Below, piece after piece: positions 1 through 7,739 of a stretch of DNA of 64,000 nucleotides. Source of the stretch: Ruminococcus sp. (lineage in GTDB: Bacteria > Bacillota > Clostridia > Oscillospirales > Ruminococcaceae); NCBI GenBank assembly GCA_015066715.1, contig SVNU01000002.1:1-64000 (forward strand). The letters are read 5' to 3'. The translations under genes were made by a program, and so were the position numbers. The notes under the pieces are model-generated. The model was not told the DNA's origin and did no database searches. It was given only the letters and a program-made list of their open reading frames with translations. Position 1 is the first letter of the stretch, and each line of letters begins with the position of its first letter.

Positions 1-157
1 GATTTTCGCTCACTGCGGTGAGCGACCAAAGGCTCTGCCTTTGGATTCCGCCAGCATTTTTGAAAAATTGCTGGACCAAAAAACTTTTGGTTTGAAATTC
101 CAAAAACGACTTTTTCGACAAACTGAAGGACGCACATTCAAGTACGTCCTTTCAAAC
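1..157. repeat. Cluster of consecutive palindromes/hairpins downstream of the xylanase gene
   Basis: Successive inverted repeats: CGCTCACtgcgGTGAGCG, CCAAAGGctctGCCTTTGG, CCAGCAtttttgaaaaatTGCTGG, CCAAAAaacTTTTGG, AAGGACGcacattcaagtaCGTCCTT. Confidence 0.75.
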
Positions 158-3100
158 TTATTTCATAACAATTCTTTTAAGCGCAATAAGGTCAAATACA
201 TTTATCTTGTTATTGCTGTCCATGTCTGCTGCTTCCAAGAAAGCTACAGCTTTTACCTTTCTGCAAAGGAATTTCTGAAGAAGTACAACATCAGCTGTAT
301 TCACTTCACCGTCTGCATTAAGGTCACCAGGCTGAATATCATCAATACCGCTCTGAAGCTCAAGTGTGCCAAATCCAGAGGTATTAATATAGCCCTGACC
401 TGTAAGGTCGCTCCAGTTTGCAATGCCTGTTCTCTTGCCTTCGCCGTTATCATCGTTAATCTGAACGTCATAACCGATAACCTGACCTGCTGTAAATCCA
501 CCGTTTACTGTCGGAATTGCAACTTCGACAATATAACCGTCCGATGTCTTTTTAGCGGCTGTTGTGTAAATATCAGCAGTTCTGCCGTCTGTAACTGTAA
601 CTTCATTATCGAAGTTTACACGAAGCTGAATATCGTCATTTTCATAGTATGAAGTCTTGCCGTTGTTTTCATCAATGAAAATTTCAACCGTATCCTGCTC
701 ATAGGCATTTGCATTTGCCTTGCTTAAATTACCGTCCTTAACCTCAACAAGTACATATATGTTTTCTGAATCCCACATAGCTCTTGCTGTGGCTGTTGCA
801 CCGTCTGTACCCATTGTGTACTTGTCAACATTGATACTGCTTGTCATATTCCAGCATGCATCAATCTCACCGTCAACTACAGGTGTATTGTAAACGCCGT
901 ATGCTGTAAGAGGCTGTTCGATAAATGTAAGCTTACCGTATACTATATCCTTGCCCTGAATATAATCAAGGGTATTCCATGCATCTTCAAATGCAGGGAA
1001 AATTTCTGTATTTTCAGTAATAATTATTTCAAGCTCAAGAGTTGAATTAGCTTTTACTGCAAACTGAGAAAGGTCAATAGCAACATCGCATGTGTCACCG
1101 CTCTTTACTGTTGCGTTTTTTGAAATATATGATGTTTCTTCACTGTCAGTAATAATGATACTTGCCTCACCATCAACATTTGAATCAAGTCTTATTACTG
1201 CCTTCGAATCATTCCATATTGTTTTAAACGTTGCGTCTGTACCGATTTCATTGGCTTTCTGTAATTTGAATGCCTTTTCGTAATCTTCAGCTGTTCCGTC
1301 ATATTTAAGAGCATTTGCCTTTTTGATTGTCTGAATTTCAGCTTCTGTATCGGCAACTGCATAGAAAGCCGGCTTTGCAGAATAGTCCTTTGCGAATAAC
1401 AGAGGATAACCACCAATCCAGCTTGTGCTGTCTGTAATACCCCAGATAACTACCGCTGTAATATTTACGCCCTCATCCTTGAGTGACTTATAAAGCTTGA
1501 AAACTTCATTGTATCTCTTGGCAAGGTCAAGCTGGTCTTCATCGCTATTTGACTTCTGGTCAATATCAAGCTCGGTAATCTGAACCTCAAGACCTAAGCT
1601 GTCATACTTTCTGATAGCTTCTTCGTAAAGTGAAATTGTAGGACTGCTCATCTTGATGTGTGACTGCATGCCTACACCGTCAATAAGACCTTTTGCCGCA
1701 AGCTCCTTGCACTTTTCATAAATATCGTCTCTTTTTGTTTCGATATATTCGTTATAGTCGTTATAGAAAAGCTTACAGCCTGCTGGCATAATTTCTCTTG
1801 CAAGCTCGAAAGCCTTGTCAATAAATGAATCATCACCGTAAACCGACATCCATGCAGACTGACCGTTTACAGTATTGTTTGAACCGGCATCTCTCATTCC
1901 GCCTGCATCCTTGAATGCTTCGTTTACAATATCCCAGGCGTAGATTTCAAGGTCAGGATACTGTGTTGTAACTGCATTTACCACATTCTTCATATAATTT
2001 TCAAGGCGCTTGTTCATCTTTTCAGGAGTTACCCAGTCTGCTTCTGCATCAAAGTTTTCCTTGAAGAACCAGTCAGGTGTCTGACTGTGCCATACAAAAA
2101 CGTGTCCTCTGACAGGGATACTGTTTTCTTCCGCAAAGCTAAGCAGTGTAGCCGCATTGTCAAGTGTAATCTGCGGATTTGTGTCGTCACCTGTTTCAGC
2201 AAGGTACGCAAGAGTATTCTTGAGATTAAGTGTGCTGTCAGGCTTCAACTCGTTACCTAAAGTAAGGCTGTTATAGTGCTTTTTGATTAAATCCTGTGTA
2301 GCCTTTGTCTGAAGCTCTGTTGCAGTAGCGGCACAGCCAAGCTTGAAGTAGTCAGAATATATATCCTTGAGGGACGGAATATCTTCTTCAATTGCCGGGT
2401 CAGGAAGTCTTTCAGCCGCAACATCGTCAAGGTAGAAATCCATTAGATCTACCGTCTGAACGCTTGCATCAGGCTTATAGCCGGTCTGGAAATAAACAGA
2501 AAAGTTTGAGGCTGTTTCAGGGAGTGTATACTCACCCTCAATATAAGTCCATTCGCCGATATTGGCTGTTGAACTTGCTACCTCGTAGTAATTTTCCTTA
2601 CCGTCCTTCTGATACTGGAGATAAAGTGAAAACTTCTGTGACTGCGGATATTCAATTGTCTCACTGCTGCTCTTGTACTCACCCTTGTACATTACCCAGC
2701 CGCTGAATCTGTAGTAGTTGCCGGCATTGAGCACCAGAGTCTTGTTCGCAGCAGGAGCATTCCAGAGCTGCTGTCTGTTGTAAGTGTAAAGACAATCGCT
2801 GTCATTGTGACCATTACCTGCGGAAATTTCACATTTTGCGTCACCTCTGCCGCTCCAGTCGTTTACACCGTTTTCAAAGTCTTCTGTAAAGCCTTCAACA
2901 GCGTCACCCTCATCATTAGGCTCACCCTCTGCGGCAACATCGTCCACATAGAAGTTGATAAGGTTTGACGGTGTTTCAAAGTATACTGTAATTCCCTGTG
3001 CATCAGAAGGGATTGTATAGTTTGCGCCAACCTTTGTCCATTCACCCTTTTTAGCCTGTACATTTGCGACGCTTTTGTAATTTTCAGTTCCACTTGCGTC

Positions 3101-3454
3101 CTTGTAAAGAACCTGTAAATTAATCTGTTCTGTGTCGTTGCCCTCGTCCTGCATTACATAACCGCTGATATAGTACGTTTTGCCGGCACGAAGCTCCTTG
3201 ATTTTTGCGCAACCTGCACCGTTCCAGTTTTTGACACGGCCCGAAACATAAAGAGACTTTTCCCCGGTATTTGCTGTAGTGTCTACAATTTCGATAGAAG
3301 CGTCACCTCTTGGCGCCCAGCCTCCATAGCCGTCCTCAAATGTGTCCTTAAAAATTTCCACCGTTTCAGCAACCGCTGTAAACGGTAAAACTGCCGCCAT
3401 ACAGAAAACCATCACAGCCGCTGTAAGGCAGGACATAATACGCTTGAATTTCAT
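158..3454 (-). CDS. Secreted GH10 endo-xylanase: two N-terminal CBM22-like modules, GH10 catalytic domain, CBM9-like module, C-terminal dockerin
   Basis: Signal peptide MKFKRIMSCLTAAVMVFCMAAVLPF; GH10 motifs GHVFVWHSQTPDWF, YAWDIVNEAF, VQITELDID; two-repeat dockerin GDLNADGEVNTADVVLLQKFL...DMDSNNKINVFDLIALKRIV. Start set at 3454, downstream of AAAGGAAG. Confidence 0.93.
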   Translation of the reverse strand: MKFKRIMSCLTAAVMVFCMAAVLPFTAVAETVEIFKDTFEDGYGGWAPRGDASIEIVDTTANTGEKSLYVSGRVKNWNGAGCAKIKELRAGKTYYISGYVMQDEGNDTEQINLQVLYKDASGTENYKSVANVQAKKGEWTKVGANYTIPSDAQGITVYFETPSNLINFYVDDVAAEGEPNDEGDAVEGFTEDFENGVNDWSGRGDAKCEISAGNGHNDSDCLYTYNRQQLWNAPAANKTLVLNAGNYYRFSGWVMYKGEYKSSSETIEYPQSQKFSLYLQYQKDGKENYYEVASSTANIGEWTYIEGEYTLPETASNFSVYFQTGYKPDASVQTVDLMDFYLDDVAAERLPDPAIEEDIPSLKDIYSDYFKLGCAATATELQTKATQDLIKKHYNSLTLGNELKPDSTLNLKNTLAYLAETGDDTNPQITLDNAATLLSFAEENSIPVRGHVFVWHSQTPDWFFKENFDAEADWVTPEKMNKRLENYMKNVVNAVTTQYPDLEIYAWDIVNEAFKDAGGMRDAGSNNTVNGQSAWMSVYGDDSFIDKAFELAREIMPAGCKLFYNDYNEYIETKRDDIYEKCKELAAKGLIDGVGMQSHIKMSSPTISLYEEAIRKYDSLGLEVQITELDIDQKSNSDEDQLDLAKRYNEVFKLYKSLKDEGVNITAVVIWGITDSTSWIGGYPLLFAKDYSAKPAFYAVADTEAEIQTIKKANALKYDGTAEDYEKAFKLQKANEIGTDATFKTIWNDSKAVIRLDSNVDGEASIIITDSEETSYISKNATVKSGDTCDVAIDLSQFAVKANSTLELEIIITENTEIFPAFEDAWNTLDYIQGKDIVYGKLTFIEQPLTAYGVYNTPVVDGEIDACWNMTSSINVDKYTMGTDGATATARAMWDSENIYVLVEVKDGNLSKANANAYEQDTVEIFIDENNGKTSYYENDDIQLRVNFDNEVTVTDGRTADIYTTAAKKTSDGYIVEVAIPTVNGGFTAGQVIGYDVQINDDNGEGKRTGIANWSDLTGQGYINTSGFGTLELQSGIDDIQPGDLNADGEVNTADVVLLQKFLCRKVKAVAFLEAADMDSNNKINVFDLIALKRIVMK

Positions 3455-3670
3455 AGCATGACTTCCTTTCATTTTTATACCCCATAATATAACAGTATAT
3501 TATTACATTTATCATTATAGTACAACCACTGTTGAAAGTCAATTATTATCAGCAAATTTGATGTAATTTTATTTAACATGCACAATAACAATGTTGTATT
3601 TAAAGCAAAAATCACAAGAAAATGTTTTTTAAAAGGTCGGTACTTTTCAGAAAATTTTCATTTTTACCCC

Positions 3671-3699
3671 TTTACAAAAATAAAAAAGTGTGGTATAAT
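3671..3699 (+). promoter_or_regulatory. Sigma-A type promoter for tRNA-Pro
   Basis: TTTACA (3671-3676), 17 bp spacer, TATAAT (3694-3699) with extended TGG just upstream. Confidence 0.75.
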
Positions 3700-3710
3700 G
3701 TATTTGTTAA

Positions 3711-3787
3711 CGAGGTGTGGCTCAGTTTGGTAGAGCGCTGCGTTCGGGACGCAGAGGCCGTGGGTTCAAGTCCCGTCACCTCGACCA
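3711..3787 (+). tRNA. tRNA-Pro (anticodon CGG), CCA encoded
   Basis: Cloverleaf: acceptor CGAGGTG/CACCTCG, anticodon arm CTGCG-TTCGGGA-CGCAG, T arm GTGGG-TTCAAGT-CCCGT (G-T wobble), terminal ACCA. Confidence 0.95.
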
Positions 3788-3793
3788 GCATAG

Positions 3794-3822
3794 CGGGTTT
3801 CGCAAAGCGAAGCCCGTTTTTT
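3794..3822 (+). terminator. Intrinsic terminator after tRNA-Pro
   Basis: CGGGTTTCGC-AAA-GCGAAGCCCG followed by TTTTTT. Confidence 0.85.
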
Positions 3823-3854
3823 ACAAGCTTTGTTAAAAATAAAGGAGAAAATAT

Positions 3855-4346
3855 ATGTTTAAAAAATTATCTGCGTTTATTGTAATGCTATGCATGATTT
3901 TCTGTTTCACAGCCTGCGAAAATAATGAAAGCTTTGAGGAAAAAGGCGATTATCTGACAGGTAACAGCTGGGAAGGTACCGACGGTTCACTCATAGACCT
4001 TGAAACTGACGGCACTTATAAATTCTACAGAAGCTCTGCTGACAAGACAAACAATTATTATTCAGGCACATTTGAGGTTTTAAACGGTCAGACAGCTGTT
4101 GACTACATTGTTGAAGAATATGGTTTTTCCGAAGAAGCACAGCGTACTGTCATGGAAAAATACAGAGTTGAGGATCAGTACTATTATGTACTCGTTTTAA
4201 ACCAGAACGAATGTATTGTAGATGGTCAGAACACTCTCAGCGAACCTACCAAAACCGAATATTTCGGATATTATGCAATAAGCGACGAGCATCTGAACTT
4301 CACAAGTCTCAAAACAATGGGACAGATGGACTTTTATAAGAAATAA
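3855..4346 (+). CDS. Small predicted lipoprotein, uncharacterised
   Basis: 163 aa ORF with lipobox-like IFCFTAC; AAAGGAG upstream of the start. Confidence 0.8.
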   Translation: MFKKLSAFIVMLCMIFCFTACENNESFEEKGDYLTGNSWEGTDGSLIDLETDGTYKFYRSSADKTNNYYSGTFEVLNGQTAVDYIVEEYGFSEEAQRTVMEKYRVEDQYYYVLVLNQNECIVDGQNTLSEPTKTEYFGYYAISDEHLNFTSLKTMGQMDFYKK

Positions 4347-4348
4347 AA

Positions 4349-4388
4349 CTAAAAGGAACTGCAAATGCAGTTCCTTTTAGTTTTATTT
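4349..4388. terminator. Bidirectional hairpin AAAACTAAAAGGAACTGC-aaa-TGCAGTTCCTTTTAGTTTT
   Basis: Long A-rich/T-rich inverted repeat right after the lipoprotein stop. Confidence 0.85.
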
Positions 4389-4440
4389 TGTCAAAAAAAT
4401 ATTTAGAAAAGAAAATTTGTATTTAGCGTTCTAACATTAT

Positions 4441-4873
4441 GTACTTTTTGCTTGTACAAAAAGTACCAAAAATACATTTCTTTTTCTCAACGAGAAAAAG
4501 AAACAAAAAGAAATTCAAGTTTCGTCATTTAAAATGCAATCAGACTGTTTCCACGTAAAAGAACTACCATACCCGATAAAAAGCAAACTGTTGCAGATAG
4601 TCTGCATAAAACGCAATTCTCCCCGCAAATTAAGTTGTAACTTGAGAAAGCTTGAAATTTCGAACTTACAAATTCTATTTTAATTGCAACCATCTGCAAA
4701 TGAACTTTTAATTTTGTAATTATGAAGTTGCCAGGTACAAGGAAATATTATTATTTAAGTTACAGTGTGACGGATAGAATTTTTTCTTTTTTGGTCAAGC
4801 TTTTTATCTTTTTGAAGAAAAGAAAAAAGCTTGTGCATTCTTTTGTTACTTTTCTTGTGCAAGCAAGAAAAGT
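4441..4873 (+). repeat. Copy 1 of a ~432 bp structured non-coding element with hairpin ends
   Basis: Reverse-complement homology to 48901-49331; terminal hairpins at 4441-4466, 4477-4503, 4797-4832 and 4848-4873; no ORF shared by the two copies. Confidence 0.85.
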
Positions 4874-4914
4874 AAGGAAAAACAGAAATATAAAAATAAA
4901 TTTATCTTCTCTAA

Positions 4915-4950
4915 TTTAAAAGGAACTGCAAAACACAGTTCCTTTTGTTA
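4915..4950. terminator. Hairpin AAAAGGAACTG-caaaaca-CAGTTCCTTTT
   Basis: Inverted repeat closely matching the hairpin at 4349-4388 on the other side of the element. Confidence 0.8.
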
Positions 4951-5379
4951 TCTCTTGTGATAGCTTCTGAAGTCAAAATGAATAATTTCCGTGATAAAGC
5001 TCAGCATCTCCGAGGAGGACTGAATAAGCTCCATAATAGTTTCAGTATCAATATCAAATGGTACATCGGCAGGGTATCTTGTTTCAATATAATAATGGTT
5101 TAAAAGTGTGCTCTTTTCAAGCCATTTTTCAAAATGATAATCAGTCTGTGACGCCTGTTTACAAAGCCATGTAAGGTTATGCCCATCATAAAGATGATGC
5201 TTTTTATAAAGCAGATAACCTTTAAGTCCTTTTTCAATACACTGCTGGCAATGAAAGGCTGCGCTGTTATAGCATCTCTCATCATCAAGCAGATTTTTTG
5301 CCGCAAGCAAATCAAGATTAGCATAATAAAGCCAGTCAAAATATCTGCGGCTGTCCGAATCACGGTACCCTCTACCCAT
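4948..5379 (-). CDS. HEPN domain protein
   Basis: WLYYANLDLLAAKNLLDD...YNSAAFHCQQCIEKGLKGYLLYK...HNLTWLCKQ...YIETRYPAD matches the HEPN pattern. Confidence 0.85.
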   Translation of the reverse strand: MGRGYRDSDSRRYFDWLYYANLDLLAAKNLLDDERCYNSAAFHCQQCIEKGLKGYLLYKKHHLYDGHNLTWLCKQASQTDYHFEKWLEKSTLLNHYYIETRYPADVPFDIDTETIMELIQSSSEMLSFITEIIHFDFRSYHKR

Positions 5380-5683
5380 AGAGCACCGTCCCCGAATTGT
5401 CTATTTTCCAGGCGAATGTGCCGATTTCACCTCTGAGACCGTCAAACTCCGTTTGTGTATAGATTACAAGGTCAAAGGGCAGTTCACAGTCAATATTGAA
5501 ATAAAGATTTCCTGCAAGTTCCGATGTGCTTTTGATGCTGTCATCTACAATGAGTCCGAATTTGAAGCTTGTAAGCTCGCCCATTGTATCCACCTTAACA
5601 CTTATAAGGTAAATTTTTTTGATTTCCTTGCAGAATTCAAGCAGCTTCTGCTCAAGTTCCTTTACATACCTGTTGTCTTTCAT
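5372..5683 (-). CDS. Nucleotidyltransferase-like partner of the HEPN protein, divergent
   Basis: 103 aa, overlaps the HEPN start by 8 nt; size, position and fold-like pattern fit MNT/HEPN pairs, but no clear GSxxRG motif. Confidence 0.55.
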   Translation of the reverse strand: MKDNRYVKELEQKLLEFCKEIKKIYLISVKVDTMGELTSFKFGLIVDDSIKSTSELAGNLYFNIDCELPFDLVIYTQTEFDGLRGEIGTFAWKIDNSGTVLYG

Positions 5684-5726
5684 TACAATTCACCCTCCTT
5701 TATAATAATGCTATCACATAATTTGA

Positions 5727-6326
5727 TTAAACAAAAATATATATTCCGTCTGTACATGTGAAAATATACACTACCTGATCGGTATATGTATAACTTTCGC
5801 CGTTTGTTTCTGCGGTAAAGTCAAGGACTGCATATTTTGCAGAAGTAACAGTTTCCTTAAAAGTTGTCTCGCTGCCATTTTCTTCATATATTGAATCCAT
5901 AAGAGATGTAATTTCATCAATCTGAAGGTCATCGGTTCTGTCGCCGCATGCAACAGCTTCAATATATGTGTATTTATAATTTTCACCTAAAGAAGCCGCC
6001 GTTTTATCGTATATTTCCTTCATAAAATCCCCGACAGCCTTCTCACTGTTTTTTTCAATATACTTAATGTATTGTTCAGACTGGGTTGACGCAAAAAGCT
6101 GTTCATCTTGTATCTGAAGTGAATAGTAATAGTCACTGACAACTCTCATTTCATCGTCAGTAAAATACCGTCCGTCAAAACAAATATCAATATCCGTATC
6201 TTTTAACTGGCGTAATGTAGCACCATATGGAAGATCTTCCATTTCGATGTTTTCGCCGCTGTCGCAGGCACACAATGTTCCGGTTGCCAGAACTGCACAT
6301 AAAATCAATGATAAAAACTTTTTCAT
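5727..6326 (-). CDS. Predicted lipoprotein, uncharacterised
   Basis: Signal with lipobox (LATGTLCAC), 199 aa. Confidence 0.8.
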   Translation of the reverse strand: MKKFLSLILCAVLATGTLCACDSGENIEMEDLPYGATLRQLKDTDIDICFDGRYFTDDEMRVVSDYYYSLQIQDEQLFASTQSEQYIKYIEKNSEKAVGDFMKEIYDKTAASLGENYKYTYIEAVACGDRTDDLQIDEITSLMDSIYEENGSETTFKETVTSAKYAVLDFTAETNGESYTYTDQVVYIFTCTDGIYIFV

Positions 6327-6486
6327 ATATAATTCCTTCTTTTTATATTTTCTTTACTTAACAATAACACAAATTCTCACTTATGTCAACAATTCTTTTA
6401 AAATTCTATTGAAAAAAAGATAAAAATATAGTATAATTTACTTGTTAAGATTATAAAATTTCTGCAAATAATATTACGGAGGAAAT

Positions 6487-7206
6487 ATGCCCAGATTTTT
6501 TCTTGAAAATATAAATTTATCACAGCCTGTAATTACCGGTGAAGACGCAAAGCACATAGGTCGTTCACTGCGAATGAAACCCGGACAGCCGCTGACCGTC
6601 TGCTCCTGCGGAACGGATTATTACTGTGAAATAACAAGCATAACTTCTGACGAGGTTTATCTGAAAATTAATGACAGCCGGCTTTGTTCGGCAGAACCAT
6701 CTGTCGAAGTTACGTTGTTTCAGGCTGTTCCGAAGCTCGATAAACTTGAACATATTATCCAGAAATCAGTCGAGCTTGGAGTTACAAGAATTGTTCCTGT
6801 GCTGACAAGACGCTGTGTTTCAAGACCGGACAGGAAGGATTTTGAAAAAAAGCGTATCAGACTTAATAAAATTGCACTTGAAGCCGCAAAGCAGTCCGGC
6901 AGAGGTATTATACCCGAGGTAGGCGAAATTATTTCGTTTAACGAAGCTGTTAAACAAATGAGTGAGTACGACTGCCCGTTAATGCTTTACGAGGAGGGCG
7001 GAATAAGGTTTTCAGAGGTGCAGACAGATGCGTGTAAAAGCTTTGCGCTGTTTGTGGGAAGCGAGGGCGGATTTGACGAAAGCGAAGCCGAAACCGCAAA
7101 AAGCGCTGGCATTACTCCAATATGGCTTGGTGAAAGAATACTTCGTTGCGAAACCGCTCCCCTTACAGCAATATCAATTTTAATGTTTATTACCAAAAAT
7201 TTGTAA
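6487..7206 (+). CDS. rsmE: 16S rRNA (uracil-1498-N3)-methyltransferase
   Basis: RsmE motifs: HIGRSLRMKPG, QKSVELGVTRIVPVLTRR, FVGSEGGFDESE, LGERILRCETAPL. Confidence 0.95.
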   Translation: MPRFFLENINLSQPVITGEDAKHIGRSLRMKPGQPLTVCSCGTDYYCEITSITSDEVYLKINDSRLCSAEPSVEVTLFQAVPKLDKLEHIIQKSVELGVTRIVPVLTRRCVSRPDRKDFEKKRIRLNKIALEAAKQSGRGIIPEVGEIISFNEAVKQMSEYDCPLMLYEEGGIRFSEVQTDACKSFALFVGSEGGFDESEAETAKSAGITPIWLGERILRCETAPLTAISILMFITKNL

Positions 7207-7214
7207 AATTATGG

Positions 7215-7243
7215 TTGAAATTTATAGAAAAGTGTGGTATAAT
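7215..7243 (+). promoter_or_regulatory. Promoter for the small Cys/Asp-rich gene
   Basis: TTGAAA, 17 bp spacer, TATAAT preceded by GTGTGG, as upstream of tRNA-Pro. Confidence 0.65.
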
Positions 7244-7320
7244 AAAAAAGAACAATAAATGCCATATATAAAAAGGGCCGCAGACCGGGCAATTTTTCTG
7301 CGGAGAAATGAGGAATCAAA

Positions 7321-7617
7321 ATGAAAAAAGGTTTAATTTTAGGTCTTGTAGCAGGTGCTGCTGCGGCTGCAGCTGCAGTTCTTTTTATCAAGAAAAAGCA
7401 GGATGAATACTGCTACTATGACGAAGATATGGACGATCTCGATTGCGATTGCTGTTCAGATTGCTGCGATTGCGGTGACGAATGCAGCTGCGATGAAATC
7501 CCGGCTGATAAAGCAGAAGAAAGTATGATTATGACTGATGCATGTGTTGCATGCGGTGCTTCTGAAGAAGAAGCCCTTGCAGCTATCGAAGACGAAGTTG
7601 AATCAGACGAGGTTTAA
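7321..7617 (+). CDS. Small membrane-anchored acidic Cys-rich protein, uncharacterised
   Basis: 98 aa: N-terminal hydrophobic segment, then DLDCDCCSDCCDCGDECSCDE. Confidence 0.8.
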   Translation: MKKGLILGLVAGAAAAAAAVLFIKKKQDEYCYYDEDMDDLDCDCCSDCCDCGDECSCDEIPADKAEESMIMTDACVACGASEEEALAAIEDEVESDEV

Positions 7618-7739
7618 TTTTTAAAAGTTATCCCGATGCATATGCATCGGGATTTTTTTAGTATCATTAAAGTATTTCATGGAAATTACTTTCAAAGCGA
7701 AAACCAGGAGGCACTCCATTCGAAGTGCCTCCACATTTT

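Noticed and set aside
41-652. 203-aa plus-strand ORF
   Set aside because: Antisense to the GH10 xylanase 3' end; composition reflects the opposite frame and no RBS or domain is visible.
3622-3885. 87-aa ORF spanning the tRNA-Pro region
   Set aside because: Reads through a clear tRNA gene and its promoter and terminator.
4722-4919. 65-aa ORF inside element copy 1
   Set aside because: Translates hairpin repeats; no equivalent ORF on the corresponding strand of copy 2.
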